This document shows, one piece after another, positions 30,170-40,187 of a DNA stretch of 64,000 nucleotides. The notes under the pieces were generated by a model. It ran no database searches and had not been told where the DNA came from. It was given only the letters and a program-made list of their open reading frames with translations. Origin of the DNA: Mixta calida (lineage in GTDB: Bacteria; Pseudomonadota; Gammaproteobacteria; Enterobacterales; Enterobacteriaceae); assembly GCF_002953215.1 (NCBI RefSeq), contig NZ_CP026378.1:1594540-1658539 (forward strand), written 5' to 3'. Position 1 is the first letter of the stretch, and each line of letters begins with the position of its first letter. The position numbers were made by a program, and so were the translations under genes.

Positions 30170-31570
30170 TTAGAAACTGGCGTTGCGCGGCGTTCGTGGG
30201 AACGGGATAACATCTCTTACATTTTGTACGCCAGTGACATAGGCGATTAAACGTTCGAAACCTAAACCGAAACCGGAGTGAGGAACGGTGCCGTAGCGAC
30301 GCAGGTCGCGATACCACCAGTAATCTTCTTTGTTCAGGCCCATTTCATTGAGACGCTGATCCAGCACGTCGAGACGCTCTTCACGCTGCGAACCGCCGAT
30401 AATCTCCCCGATACCCGGCGCCAGCACATCCATCGCCGCCACAGTTTTACCGTCGTCGTTAAGGCGCATATAAAAAGCCTTAATGTCTTTCGGATAGTTT
30501 TTCACTACCACCGGCGCTTTGAAATGTTTTTCCGCCAGGTAGCGCTCATGCTCGGAAGAGAGGTCAATGCCCCATTCAACCGCGTTTTCGAATGCCTGAC
30601 CGCTGGCGAGCAGAATGTCGATAGCGTCGGTGTAATCCACGCGGGCGAAATCGGCGGTAACAAATTTTTCCAGGCGGCTGACCGCTTCTTTGTCTACGCG
30701 CTCGGCGAAGAACGCCATATCATCGGCGCGCTCGTCCAGCACCGCTTTAAAGACATACTTCAACATCGCTTCCGCCAGATCGGCGGCGTCATCCAGCGAG
30801 GCGAAGGCGATTTCCGGCTCCAACATCCAGAACTCCGCCAGGTGGCGGCTGGTATTGGAGTTTTCGGCGCGGAACGTTGGGCCAAAGGTATAAATTTTTG
30901 ACAGCGCGCAGGCGTAGGTTTCGCCGTTCAGCTGACCGGATACGGTCAGGAACGCCTCTTTGCCGAAGAAGTCTTCGTTAAAGTCGACCTTGCCCTGCGC
31001 GTCACGCGGCAGGTTTTCCAGATCCAGCGTAGAGACGCGGAACATTTCGCCGGCGCCTTCGGTATCGGAAGCGGTGATCAGCGGCGTGGAAACCCAGAAA
31101 TATCCATTCTCATGGAAAAAGCGGTGCAGCGCCTGCGCCAGCGTATGACGCACGCGTGCCACAGCGCCGATCAGGTTAGTGCGCGGACGCAGGTGCGCTA
31201 CTTCACGCAGGTATTCGATGCTGTGACGTTTCGCCGCCATCGGATAGGTGTCGGGATCATCTACCCAGCCCACCACCTCAATTGCAGTCGCCTGAATCTC
31301 AAAACTCTGTCCCTGGCCCGGAGATTCAACCACTTTGCCCGTAACGATGACGGAACAACCGGTCGTTAAACGCAGCACTTCGCTCTGGTAATTAGGCAGA
31401 GAATTATTGACGACAGCCTGAACGGGATTAAAGCAGGAGCCGTCATACACGGCGACAAAGGAAATACCGGCTTTTGAATCTCTTCGGGTACGTACCCAAC
31501 CGCGCACGGTGACATCGCTGCCAACCGCAACCTGGCCGAGCAGTACGTCCGCTACAGGCACTACGCTCAT
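30170..31570 (-). CDS. asnS: Asparaginyl-tRNA synthetase
   Basis: 466 aa, the E. coli length. It is a class IIb aminoacyl-tRNA synthetase that charges tRNA-Asn. An N-terminal OB-fold anticodon-binding domain (about 15-100, from [19 protein letters not shown]) is followed by the class II core: motif 2 around [21 protein letters not shown] (positions about 229-249) and motif 3 [15 protein letters not shown] near the C-terminus. It starts at ATG 31570 after GAGAG. It is isolated by terminators on both sides. Confidence 0.97.
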   Translation of the reverse strand: MSVVPVADVLLGQVAVGSDVTVRGWVRTRRDSKAGISFVAVYDGSCFNPVQAVVNNSLPNYQSEVLRLTTGCSVIVTGKVVESPGQGQSFEIQATAIEVVGWVDDPDTYPMAAKRHSIEYLREVAHLRPRTNLIGAVARVRHTLAQALHRFFHENGYFWVSTPLITASDTEGAGEMFRVSTLDLENLPRDAQGKVDFNEDFFGKEAFLTVSGQLNGETYACALSKIYTFGPTFRAENSNTSRHLAEFWMLEPEIAFASLDDAADLAEAMLKYVFKAVLDERADDMAFFAERVDKEAVSRLEKFVTADFARVDYTDAIDILLASGQAFENAVEWGIDLSSEHERYLAEKHFKAPVVVKNYPKDIKAFYMRLNDDGKTVAAMDVLAPGIGEIIGGSQREERLDVLDQRLNEMGLNKEDYWWYRDLRRYGTVPHSGFGLGFERLIAYVTGVQNVRDVIPFPRTPRNASF

Positions 31571-31601
31571 AAAGTTCTCTCTTTATTAGTTCGAAAATAA
31601 A

Positions 31602-31613
31602 CGGGTTAACCCC
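31602..31613. repeat. 12-base palindrome in the asnS leader
   Basis: CGGGTTAACCCG is a perfect palindrome 31 bases upstream of the asnS start codon. No regulator is known to me for this motif at asnS; it may be chance or an operator. Confidence 0.35.
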
Positions 31614-31728
31614 GAAATTAGGGCTAATCTATGTTACTTGCCGTCCGGCAGGACACAAGCAGAATTCATCGCTGGCGGAAAGTTTTCTGTTTATTTCGTC
31701 GATTAATCAGAAGGCGCGGCGGGGAAGA

Positions 31729-31770
31729 GCGTCAGCACGCGGAAAAAACGTGCTGACGCGTCGGGTCAGC
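31729..31770 (-). terminator. Overlapping alternative hairpins after pncB
   Basis: Reading from pncB (minus strand), GCTGAC-CCGACGC-GTCAGC (31752-31770) is a short stem followed by ACG and six T residues, a classic terminator that overlaps the pncB stop. The second arm of this stem is also part of CGTGCTGACGC/GCGTCAGCACG (31729-31759), an 11-bp stem whose loop contains the T-run. The two cannot form together. Both are visible in the sequence; which dominates is unknown. Confidence 0.6.
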
Positions 31771-32971
31771 TGGCTTTTTTCACCAGCGGCAAATCAAACG
31801 CTTTGCGCAGGGCGCGGACAAAGGCTTTATCCTGACAGATGGTTTTGCCCGGACTGTCGGAGAGTTTCGCTACCGGTTTGCCGTTGCACTCCACCAGCTT
31901 AATCACGATATTCAGCGGCTTCACCTGCGGAATATCGCAGGTCAGACGTGTGCCGATGCCAAAGACGACATTGGTGCGCTGGCCGAAGTGACGATAGAGA
32001 TCGATCGCCTTGTTGAAATCGAGGTTGTCGGAAAAGACCAGCGTTTTACTGTGCGGATCGATAGCCAGCTTCTCATAATGCGCCAGCGCTTTCTCGCCCC
32101 ATTCCACCGGATCGCCTGAGTCATGACGCAGCCCCTGATAGCGGTTGGCGAAGCCGGGACCGAAATCGCGCAGAAAGGCGTCCATCGTAATGCAGTCCGT
32201 TAGCGCGATGCCGAGCTTATCGTCATATTCATCCAGCCAGGCCTGCAACGCCGCCCGCTGGCTGTTGGCCAGCACCGGACTGATCTGCTGATGCGCCTGG
32301 AACCATTCGTGCGCCTGAGTGCCGACCGGCGTAATGTCGAGCCGACGGGCGATGTCGTAGTTGCTGGAGCCCACCAGCCAGGGGAAATCGCGCTGTAGCG
32401 TGCTGACGATGGCGAACTGCACATCGCGCGAAAAGCGGCGACGGGTGCCGAAATCCATCAGGCGGAAGCGCGACAGATCGATATCCGCCGTAACCTGTTT
32501 GAAATCATCGATTTTTTGTAGCAGACGCTCAACGGCCATCTCCGGTGTCGCCTGCGGTGAGCGGTGGCGGTGAACCACTTCGCTGATCAGCGCCAGCAGC
32601 GGCACTTCCCACATAATCACTTCGCGCCACGGCCCGCTGATGCGGATATCCAGTTTGCCGTCGTGGTTGCGTACCTTGACCTGATCGGGGTTGTAGCGAA
32701 ACGCCTTCAGCCAGTCGAGGTAATCCTGCTTAAAGAAGGGACGGCTGGCGAGATAAGCATATTCCTCATCGCTTAGCGCCAGCTGCTGCATATGCGCAAT
32801 CTCGGCGCGAATCTCATCGGCGTAGATACCTAACAGATCGTCGCCCCGACAACGGAACTCTGCGGTAACGGTCACGTTGTGATAGCGATGAAATACAGCC
32901 TGCTGCATATGAAGCTTGTAGGCATCGGTATCAAGCATCGTGGTTAAAATCGGGGAAGCGTATCGTGTCAT
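31766..32971 (-). CDS. pncB: Nicotinate phosphoribosyltransferase
   Basis: 401 aa from ATG 32971 (E. coli 400). A five-codon upstream extension (to 32986) is not conserved and its ATG sits directly on the GAGAGG ribosome site. It converts nicotinate and PRPP to nicotinate mononucleotide in NAD salvage. The conserved [17 protein letters not shown] near the N-terminus, [18 protein letters not shown], and the [18 protein letters not shown] phosphate-binding region are all typical. Divergent from pepN across a 252-base gap. Confidence 0.96.
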   Translation of the reverse strand: MTRYASPILTTMLDTDAYKLHMQQAVFHRYHNVTVTAEFRCRGDDLLGIYADEIRAEIAHMQQLALSDEEYAYLASRPFFKQDYLDWLKAFRYNPDQVKVRNHDGKLDIRISGPWREVIMWEVPLLALISEVVHRHRSPQATPEMAVERLLQKIDDFKQVTADIDLSRFRLMDFGTRRRFSRDVQFAIVSTLQRDFPWLVGSSNYDIARRLDITPVGTQAHEWFQAHQQISPVLANSQRAALQAWLDEYDDKLGIALTDCITMDAFLRDFGPGFANRYQGLRHDSGDPVEWGEKALAHYEKLAIDPHSKTLVFSDNLDFNKAIDLYRHFGQRTNVVFGIGTRLTCDIPQVKPLNIVIKLVECNGKPVAKLSDSPGKTICQDKAFVRALRKAFDLPLVKKAS

Positions 32972-33012
32972 GGTGCGTTTCAGCATCCTCTCGCGCGGGG
33001 CGTTTCCGTAGG

Positions 33013-33123
33013 TGTAAACAGGTATTCAGAAGAAAAAGTATAACCTGCCGGCAGATTTATTGAAGCCAATCACAGCATAAAACGGGGGGAAAGGTCGAGG
33101 AGAAACGTATCCCTGTAAACAGG
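33013..33123 (-). promoter_or_regulatory. pncB upstream region: repeated NadR-like half-sites
   Basis: The 10-mer TGTAAACAGG occurs twice (33013-33022 and 33114-33123), 101 bases apart. Read toward pncB it gives CCTGTTTACA, which contains the TGTTTA half of the NadR operator (TGTTTA-N6-TAAACA), but neither copy has a good second half at the right spacing. A -10-like TATACT lies at 33038-33043. NadR represses pncB in enterics, so degenerate operators are plausible but unproven. Confidence 0.35.
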
Positions 33124-33223
33124 ATGTAGCATTAACTGCGAAAAGCGCCGTTTCGACGTGGCAAGCCGCAGTCAACCGGAATAGACTTAGCGGGTTAAAT
33201 CATTGTAGACGCGAGAAGAATGT

Positions 33224-35839
33224 ATGACGCAAAAGCCGCAAGTAAAGTACCGCCATGACTACCGTGCGCCGGATTATACCATTACCGATATCGATCTGAC
33301 CTTTAACCTCGACGCCAGCAATACGCGCGTGACGGCGGTCAGCAAAGTTAAACGCCTCGGTGACAGTCAGGCCGCGCTGCGTCTTGACGGTGGAGATTTA
33401 ACGCTGGTTTCGCTGATGGTAGATGACCGTCCGTGGCAGGATTATCAGCTGGAAGAGGGCGCGCTGGTGCTGACCAACCTGCCCGATAATTTTACCCTGA
33501 CCATCGTCAACGACATTCACCCGGACGCCAACACGGCGCTGGAAGGGCTTTATCAGTCCGGCGACGCGCTCTGCACCCAGTGCGAAGCGGAAGGCTTCCG
33601 CCATATCACCTGGTATCTCGATCGCCCTGACGTACTGGCGCGTTTTACCACCACGCTGATTGCCGATCGCGCGCGCTATCCGTTCCTGCTCTCCAACGGC
33701 AACCGCCTCGAAGCGGGCCAGATGGACGATGGCCGCCACTGGATCAAGTGGCAGGACCCGTTCCCGAAACCCTGCTATCTGTTTGCGCTGGTGGCGGGGG
33801 ATTTCGACATCCTGCGCGACAGCTTCACCACCCGTTCGGGCCGCGACGTGGCGCTGGAGATCTATGTCGATCGCGGCAACCTCGATCGCGCCGACTGGGC
33901 GATGACCTCGCTGAAAAACAGCATGAAGTGGGATGAGGAGCGCTTCGGCCTGGAGTATGACCTGGATGTCTTTATGATCGTCGCGGTCGATTTCTTCAAC
34001 ATGGGCGCGATGGAGAATAAAGGGCTTAATATCTTTAACTCCAAATATGTGCTGGCTAAGGCGGAAACCGCCACTGATAAAGATTATCTCGGCATCGAAG
34101 CGGTGATCGGCCATGAATATTTCCATAACTGGACCGGCAACCGCGTCACCTGCCGCGACTGGTTCCAGCTCAGCCTGAAAGAGGGGCTGACGGTGTTCCG
34201 CGATCAAGAGTTCAGTTCCGATCTCGGCTCGCGCGCGGTGAACCGCATCGATAATGTGCGCATCATGCGCGGCGCGCAGTTTGCCGAAGACGCCAGCCCG
34301 ATGGCGCATCCGATCCGTCCCGATCAGGTGATTGAGATGAATAACTTCTATACCCTGACGGTGTATGAGAAGGGATCGGAAGTGATCCGCATGATGCACA
34401 CGCTGCTGGGCGAAGAGAACTTCCAGAAAGGGATGCAGCTCTACTTCGAACGTCATGACGGCAGCGCCGCCACCTGCGACGACTTCGTTCAGGCGATGGA
34501 AGACGCCTCGCATATCGATCTGACGCAGTTCCGCCGCTGGTACAGCCAGTCCGGCACGCCGGTGCTGACCGTGCGCGACGACTACAACCCGGAGCTGGAG
34601 CAGTATACTCTGCACGTCACTCAGGCGACGCCGCCGACTGCCGATCAGCATGAAAAGCTGCCGCTGCATATTCCGCTCGATATCGAACTCTACGACGATA
34701 AAGGCGAGCCGATTCCGTTACAGCATAACGGCGAACCGGTGCATCACGTACTGAACGTGACCGAAGAGTTCCAAACCTTTATTTTCGACAAGGTTTATCA
34801 TCAGCCGGTGCCGTCGCTGCTGCGCGAATTCTCCGCGCCGGTGAAGCTCGACTATAACTGGAGCGACGCGCAGTTAACCTTCCTGATGCGTCACGCCCGC
34901 AACGATTTTTCCCGCTGGGATGCGGCGCAGAGCCTGCTCGCCACCCATATCAAGCTGAACGTTGCGCGCTATCAGCAGGGGCAGCCGCTGTCGCTGCCGC
35001 TGCATGTCGCCGACGCGTTCCGCGCGGTACTGCTGGATGATCGGCTCGATCCGGCGCTGATGGCGCTGATCCTGACGCTGCCGAGCGAAAATGAGATCGC
35101 CGCGCTGTTCGAGATCATCGATCCTGAAGCGAACGCCGCGGTGCGCGACGCGCTGATGCGCACGTTGGCCGTCGAGCTGGCGGACGAATGGCTGGCGGTT
35201 TATCACGCCCATCAGACGCCGGAGTACCGCGTTGAGCATGGCGACATCGGCAAGCGCGCCCTGAAGAACGTCTGCCTGAGCTACCTGGCGCTGGGCGACG
35301 CCGAACTGGCCAACCGTCTGGTACGGGCGCAGTATCAGCAGGCCAATAACATGACCGATGCGCTGGCCGCGTTGTCGGCGGCGGTGATGGCGCAGCTGAA
35401 ATGTCGCGATGAGATGTTGCGCGTCTGGGATGAGCGCTGGCATCAGGATGGCCTGGTCATGGACAAATGGTTTACGCTGCAGGCGACCAGCCCGGCGCCG
35501 GATGTGTTAAACCGCGTGCGTGAACTGCTGTATCATCGCTCCTTCAGCATGGGCAACCCGAACCGCGTGCGTTCGCTAATCGGCGCCTTCGCCTCGGCGA
35601 ATCCGGCCGCGTTCCACGCCAAAGACGGCAGCGGCTATCGCTTCCTGGTGGAGATGCTGACCGATCTCAACCGCCGTAACCCGCAGGTGGCTGCGCGTAT
35701 GATTGAACCGCTGATCCGTCTGAAGCGGTATGACGCGGATCGTCAACAGATGATGCGCAGCGCGTTAGAAGAACTACAGGGACTGGAGAAACTTTCCGGC
35801 GATCTCTATGAGAAAATCAGCAAAGCGCTGAATGCCTGA
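33224..35839 (+). CDS. pepN: Aminopeptidase N
   Basis: 871 aa (E. coli 870). It is an M1-family zinc aminopeptidase, the major broad-specificity aminopeptidase in the cytoplasm. The exopeptidase motif GAMEN is at 261-265 and the zinc motif HEYFH begins at His297, with the second-shell downstream Glu in the LKEGLTVFRD helix; all match E. coli numbering. The C-terminal half is the alpha-helical superhelix that closes over the active site. Start ATG 33224 is preceded by GAGAAGAATGT. A terminator follows. Confidence 0.97.
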   Translation: MTQKPQVKYRHDYRAPDYTITDIDLTFNLDASNTRVTAVSKVKRLGDSQAALRLDGGDLTLVSLMVDDRPWQDYQLEEGALVLTNLPDNFTLTIVNDIHPDANTALEGLYQSGDALCTQCEAEGFRHITWYLDRPDVLARFTTTLIADRARYPFLLSNGNRLEAGQMDDGRHWIKWQDPFPKPCYLFALVAGDFDILRDSFTTRSGRDVALEIYVDRGNLDRADWAMTSLKNSMKWDEERFGLEYDLDVFMIVAVDFFNMGAMENKGLNIFNSKYVLAKAETATDKDYLGIEAVIGHEYFHNWTGNRVTCRDWFQLSLKEGLTVFRDQEFSSDLGSRAVNRIDNVRIMRGAQFAEDASPMAHPIRPDQVIEMNNFYTLTVYEKGSEVIRMMHTLLGEENFQKGMQLYFERHDGSAATCDDFVQAMEDASHIDLTQFRRWYSQSGTPVLTVRDDYNPELEQYTLHVTQATPPTADQHEKLPLHIPLDIELYDDKGEPIPLQHNGEPVHHVLNVTEEFQTFIFDKVYHQPVPSLLREFSAPVKLDYNWSDAQLTFLMRHARNDFSRWDAAQSLLATHIKLNVARYQQGQPLSLPLHVADAFRAVLLDDRLDPALMALILTLPSENEIAALFEIIDPEANAAVRDALMRTLAVELADEWLAVYHAHQTPEYRVEHGDIGKRALKNVCLSYLALGDAELANRLVRAQYQQANNMTDALAALSAAVMAQLKCRDEMLRVWDERWHQDGLVMDKWFTLQATSPAPDVLNRVRELLYHRSFSMGNPNRVRSLIGAFASANPAAFHAKDGSGYRFLVEMLTDLNRRNPQVAARMIEPLIRLKRYDADRQQMMRSALEELQGLEKLSGDLYEKISKALNA

Positions 35840-35859
35840 CGGCATGACGTGAAGAGTAG

Positions 35860-35886
35860 AAAGGGCGGCGCAGGCCGCCCTTTCTG
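35860..35886. terminator. Terminator between pepN and ssuB
   Basis: AAAGGGCGGC pairs perfectly with GCCGCCCTTT around GCAG, followed by a short T-run (TTTCTGTT). It serves convergent pepN and the ssu operon. Confidence 0.8.
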
Positions 35887-35906
35887 TTGCCCGGGCCGCG
35901 GTCGTT

Positions 35907-36692
35907 TCAGCGACGGGCGTAGCGAGGCTCCGCCGCCGCAGGCTGCGTGCGCTGCATCACCCGCTCCAGCACCTGCGCCTCCAGCTCCGCCAGGCGGGCG
36001 GAACCGCGTCGGCGCGGACGCGGCAGATCGATAGCCAGGTCCAGCCCAATTCTTCCCTCCTCAATCAGCAACACCCGGTCGGCCAGCGTCACCGCTTCGC
36101 TGACATCATGCGTCACCAGCAGCACGGTAAAATTTTGCTGACGCCAGAGATTCTCAATCAGTCCCTGCATTTCAATACGCGTCAGGGCGTCCAGCGCCCC
36201 CAGCGGTTCGTCCAGCAACAGCAGACCGGGCTGGTGGATCAGCGCGCGCGCCAGCGCCACGCGCTGCCGCTGGCCGCCGGAGAGCGCGGCGGGCCATTCA
36301 TCAGCGCGATCGGCAAGGTTCACCGCCTCCAGCGCCCGCAGCGCCGACGGGCGCCAGTCACCGCGCAGCCCCAGCCCCACGTTATCCATCACCCGCTTCC
36401 ACGGCAGCAGGCGGGCATCCTGAAACATCAGGCGCGTCTCTTCCTGCGCGCTGGCCAGCGGCGCCTGACCCGCCAGCAGTTCGCCTTCGCTGGGCGACTC
36501 CAGCCCGGCAAGCAGGCGTAGCAGGGTGCTTTTGCCGCAGCCGCTGCGCCCCACCACGGCGACAAACTGACCCGATGGAATGTGCAGATCGATATTGTGC
36601 AAAATGGAGCGATCGCCAAAGCGTTTGCTGATGCCCTGTAGCCCAACAGGCGTGCCGACATTGAGGCGCGACGGGGTTGAGACAGCATTCAT
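35907..36692 (-). CDS. ssuB: Aliphatic sulfonates ABC transporter ATP-binding protein
   Basis: 261 aa from ATG 36692 (E. coli 255). The frame continues 71 codons upstream inside ssuC, but [16 protein letters not shown] is the conserved start and its ATG overlaps the ssuC stop (ATGA). It is the ATPase of SsuABC, which imports alkanesulfonates under sulfate limitation. Walker [10 protein letters not shown] is at 48-56, signature [16 protein letters not shown], Walker [13 protein letters not shown]. Last gene of ssuEADCB. Confidence 0.95.
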   Translation of the reverse strand: MNAVSTPSRLNVGTPVGLQGISKRFGDRSILHNIDLHIPSGQFVAVVGRSGCGKSTLLRLLAGLESPSEGELLAGQAPLASAQEETRLMFQDARLLPWKRVMDNVGLGLRGDWRPSALRALEAVNLADRADEWPAALSGGQRQRVALARALIHQPGLLLLDEPLGALDALTRIEMQGLIENLWRQQNFTVLLVTHDVSEAVTLADRVLLIEEGRIGLDLAIDLPRPRRRGSARLAELEAQVLERVMQRTQPAAAEPRYARR

Positions 36693-37480
36693 ATTACGGC
36701 CTCCTTCTGTTGATAAGCGGGATGCCAGCGCAGCCACAGGCGCTCCAGCAGTACGGCGCTGACGTCCGCCAGCTTGCCCAGCAGCGCATAAAGCACGATC
36801 GCTACCACTACCACGTCGGTTTGCAGGAATTCGCGCGCGTTCATCGCCAGATAGCCGATGCCGGAGTTGGCGGAGATGGTCTCCGCGACGATCAGCGTCA
36901 GCCACATCAGGCCGAGGGCGAAGCGCACGCCGACCATGATGGAGGGCAGCGCGCCGGGCAGCATCACCTGGCTGAACAGGCGCCAGCCGGAGAGCCCGTA
37001 ACTGCGCGCCATCTCCACCAGGCCGCGATCGATATTGCGAATGCCGTGGAAGGTATTGAGATAGATCGGAAACAGCGTGCCGAGAGCGACAAGAAAGATT
37101 TTGGCCGACTCATCGATGCCGAACCATAAAATCACCAGCGGAATCAGCGCCAGATGCGGAATATTACGCAGCATCTGCACCGAGGTATCCAGCAGACGCT
37201 CTCCCCAGTATGACGCGCCGGCGATCAGGCCGAGCGAAAGGCCAATGGCGCCGCCGATGGCGAAGCCGGTCAGCGCGCGCCAGCTGCTGATGGCGAGATG
37301 CTGCCACAGCTCGCCACTGGCGCTCAGACGCCAGAAGGTCAGCACCACGCTCTCCGGCGCGGGCAGAATGCGCGTCGAAAGCCATCCGCTTTGGGAGGCG
37401 ATCTGCCAGATCGTCAACAGCAGCACCGGCAGCAGCCAGGGCACCAGCGGATGCCGGGCGCCCGATTTACGCTTGCTCAT
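36689..37480 (-). CDS. ssuC: Aliphatic sulfonates ABC transporter permease
   Basis: 263 aa, the E. coli length. It is an inner-membrane permease with about six hydrophobic segments and the binding-protein-dependent transport signature near the C-terminal half ([20 protein letters not shown], containing the EAA-like motif that contacts SsuB). It lies 11 bases after ssuD and overlaps ssuB by 4 bases. Confidence 0.95.
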   Translation of the reverse strand: MSKRKSGARHPLVPWLLPVLLLTIWQIASQSGWLSTRILPAPESVVLTFWRLSASGELWQHLAISSWRALTGFAIGGAIGLSLGLIAGASYWGERLLDTSVQMLRNIPHLALIPLVILWFGIDESAKIFLVALGTLFPIYLNTFHGIRNIDRGLVEMARSYGLSGWRLFSQVMLPGALPSIMVGVRFALGLMWLTLIVAETISANSGIGYLAMNAREFLQTDVVVVAIVLYALLGKLADVSAVLLERLWLRWHPAYQQKEAVI

Positions 37481-37491
37481 GGCGGTCTCCC

Positions 37492-38636
37492 TCAGCTTTG
37501 CGAGACTTTCTGCGGCGCGAAATCATTGGCCACCGCTTCGCCATGCGCCTGCGCTTTACGCGGCGCAGGCACGTCGGGCACCGCCAGATCGAGATGGGGG
37601 AACAGCAGTTCGCCGACCCGATACGCCTCTTCCAGATGGGGATAGCCGGAGAGGATAAAGGTTTCGATGCCGAGATCGGCATACTCCTGCATCCTGGCGG
37701 CGATGGTCGGGCCATCGCCTACCAGCGCCGTGCCGGCCCCGCCGCGCACCAGACCGACGCCCGCCCACAGGTTCGGGCTAATCTCCAGCCGATCGCGACG
37801 TCCGTTGTGCAGCGCCGCCATCCGCTGCTGGCCGACCGAATCGGTACGCGCCAGCGCCGCCTGCGCTTTGGCGATGGTCTCGTCGTCGAGATGGGAAATC
37901 AGCCGATCGGCGGCCTGCCAGGCTTCGGCGTTGGTTTCCCGCACGATGATGTGCAGACGAATGCCAAAGCGCACTGAACGCCCCTGCGCCGCCGCTTTGG
38001 CGCGCACCTGATCAATCTTCTCCTTCACCAGCGCTGGCGGCTCCCCCAGGTGAGGTAGACATCCACCTGTTCCGCCGCCAGATCCTGCGCCACCGGCGAG
38101 GAGCCGCCGAACCAGAGCGGCGGACGCGGCTGCTGCACCGGTTTAAACATCAGACGCGCGCCGCGCACCTGGAGATAGTCGCCCTGATAATCGACGGTTT
38201 CGCCTTCCAGCACGCGCCGCCAGATGCGGGTGAATTCGGCCGATTCAGCATAGCGCTCGGTGTGATCGAGGAACACGCCGTCGCCCGCCAGCTCCTCTGG
38301 ATCGCCGCCGGTCACGAGGTTAAACAGCGCGCGGCCGTTGGAGAGGCGATCGAGCGTCGCCGCCTGGCGCGCCGCCTGGGTCGGCGATATTACGCCGGGA
38401 CGCAGCGCCACCAGGAAACGCAGCCGTTGCGTCACAGGAATCAGCGAGGCGGCTACCAGCCAGGCGTCTTCGCAGGAGCGCCCGGTTGGAATCAGTACGC
38501 CGCCGAAGCCTAATCGATCCGCCGCCTGTGCAATCTGCTGTAAATAGCCGTGATCAACCGGGCGCGCGCCGTCCGCCGTGCCCAGATAGTGACCGTCGCC
38601 GTGGGTGGGTAAAAACCAGAATACGGATAATGCCAT
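37492..38636 (-). pseudogene. ssuD: Alkanesulfonate monooxygenase SsuD, interrupted by a -1 base frameshift
   Basis: SsuD is the FMNH2-dependent monooxygenase that releases sulfite from alkanesulfonates. Two frames cover it: the N-terminal part (38636 down to 38025) ends LTWGSRQRW-stop, the C-terminal part (from 38028) opens [12 protein letters not shown]. Restoring one G to the run at 38043-38047 gives [16 protein letters not shown] and a continuous 381-aa protein, exactly the E. coli length. Cys54 (RSCEDAW) is in the first part; the active-site Arg226, His228 (FGIRLH), Arg297 and Tyr331 region are in the second, so neither fragment alone should work. It is otherwise fully conserved, pointing to a very recent mutation or a sequencing indel. 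Confidence 0.88.
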
Positions 38637-38651
38637 GATAATTCTCCTTAC

Positions 38652-39611
38652 TCACTGAGCGGATGCGCCGCGCCAGATATGGCTGGCAATGTCGAGCTTC
38701 ACAGGAAGCAGATGATTTTGATAAAAGAGATCGGCGGTGCGCTGCTGCGCCTGCACCGTCTGCTGGCTGACCGGCGAGATGCGGGTCGGCGGCCGGTGAT
38801 CGAGATAGCTGGAAATCACCGCTTCAGGCAGGCCCATGCTCTGCGCCAACAGCGTGGTGCTTTCCGCGCGCTGGCTCTGCGTCAGCGCGTCCGCCTGGCT
38901 GAAAATATCCAGCACCGACTGGATGAAGTCGCTGTGGGATTCCGCGTAGCTGCGGGTCGCCAGGTAGAAGGAGCCGGTCAGGTGCAGCGCGCTGCCGTCG
39001 GTCAGTACCCGCACATTGCCCTGTTGCAGCGCGGCGGAGTAGTAGGGATCCCAGATCGCCCAGGCGTCAACGTTCCCCTGTTGAAAGGCGGCGCGGGCGT
39101 CGGCGGGCGTCAGCCAGACCGGCTGAATGTCCTGAAATCCCAGGCCAGCCTGTTGCAGCGCGCGCAGCAGCAGGTTGTGCGAGCTGGAGCCTTTTTGCAG
39201 CGCCACCTTACGGCCTTTCAGATCGGCCACCGTTTTGATCTTGCTGTCGGTGGGCACCAGAATCACTTCCGCTTTCGGCTTGGGCGGCTCCGCGCCGACA
39301 TAGAGCAGGTCGGCGCCCGCCGCCTGAGCGAAAAGCGGCGGAATATCGCCGGTGCTGCCGAGATCGATACTGCCGACGTTAAGCGCCTCAAGCATCTGCG
39401 GCCCGGCGGGGAACTCCACCCAGCGAATCTGCGTTGAAGGGTAGCGCTGCTCCAGCAGGCGATGGGCCTTCGCCAACACCATGCTGACGGAGCCTTTTTG
39501 ATAGCCGATACGGATCGCTTCCGGCGCCTGCGGCGCGGCGTGAAGCGCGGCGCTGACGCTCAGCAGGCCGGGCAGCAGCAGAGCAATGAACTGGCGGATA
39601 ACAGATTTCAT
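38652..39611 (-). CDS. ssuA: Sulfonate-binding periplasmic protein
   Basis: 319 aa from ATG 39611, which follows AAGGAGAAGCGC; the upstream in-frame extension to 39686 overlaps ssuE and is not conserved. It is the solute-binding protein of the SsuABC transporter. A signal peptide (about 1-26, ending ALHA) precedes IRIGYQKGSVSMVLAK and the ligand region GPQMLEALNVGSIDLGSTGD, both typical of the nitrate/sulfonate/taurine family. It lies 10 bases after ssuE and 15 before ssuD. Confidence 0.95.
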   Translation of the reverse strand: MKSVIRQFIALLLPGLLSVSAALHAAPQAPEAIRIGYQKGSVSMVLAKAHRLLEQRYPSTQIRWVEFPAGPQMLEALNVGSIDLGSTGDIPPLFAQAAGADLLYVGAEPPKPKAEVILVPTDSKIKTVADLKGRKVALQKGSSSHNLLLRALQQAGLGFQDIQPVWLTPADARAAFQQGNVDAWAIWDPYYSAALQQGNVRVLTDGSALHLTGSFYLATRSYAESHSDFIQSVLDIFSQADALTQSQRAESTTLLAQSMGLPEAVISSYLDHRPPTRISPVSQQTVQAQQRTADLFYQNHLLPVKLDIASHIWRGASAQ

Positions 39612-39621
39612 GCGCTTCTCC

Positions 39622-40173
39622 TTATACCGCCTGCGCCAGTCGCGCTTCGCGCTGTTGCAGGGCGTAGTAAAAGGTTGCCAGCGCATCGTCGAGGCGGCCG
39701 GACAGGAGGTCGCTGATTTCCGGCGTACGATCGTAATGCGCGATCTGGCTGTCGTCAGCGAAGACGCCGTGCAGTACCTCTTGCGCTTTCAGCGCGTTAA
39801 GCACCGGTTTCAGGGCATAATCCACCGCCAGCATATGCGCCAGCGTGCCGCCGGTCGCCAGCGGCAGCACCACTTTATGCTCCAGCGCGCGCTCCGGCAG
39901 CAGATCCAGCAGGGTTTTCAGCGCGCCGGAAAAGGAGGCTTTATAGATTGGCGTCGCAACAATCAGGCCATCCGCCGCCGCCAGATCCTCTTTTAACGCC
40001 AGCAGTGCAGGGGAATCGAAGCGCGCACCGATCAAATCTTCCGGACGAAAGTTATGAATATTCCACGGGATCACCTCAATGTTTCGCTGTTCCAGCGCAT
40101 GCTGGCACAGCGTTAATAATGCCGTGGACCGCGAGGGAAAACGCGGACTTCCTGCCAGAGTAATAACGCGCAT
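39622..40173 (-). CDS. ssuE: NADPH-dependent FMN reductase
   Basis: 183 aa (E. coli 191). It supplies reduced FMN to SsuD. It is a flavodoxin-like NAD(P)H:FMN reductase with ITLAGSPRFPSRS (phosphate loop, 4-16) and ATPIYKASFSGALKTLLDLLP. It is the first gene of the ssuEADCB operon, which has the E. coli order. The operon lies between pepN and pyrD as in E. coli, but without the fimbrial genes found between ssuE and pyrD there. Confidence 0.95.
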   Translation of the reverse strand: MRVITLAGSPRFPSRSTALLTLCQHALEQRNIEVIPWNIHNFRPEDLIGARFDSPALLALKEDLAAADGLIVATPIYKASFSGALKTLLDLLPERALEHKVVLPLATGGTLAHMLAVDYALKPVLNALKAQEVLHGVFADDSQIAHYDRTPEISDLLSGRLDDALATFYYALQQREARLAQAV

Positions 40174-40187
40174 AGCGACTCCTTATA

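Noticed and set aside
38025-38636. Reading the two ssuD frames as separate genes with GTGA coupling
   Set aside because: Their joined sequence is full-length SsuD with no missing or extra residues, so a frameshift is the simpler explanation.
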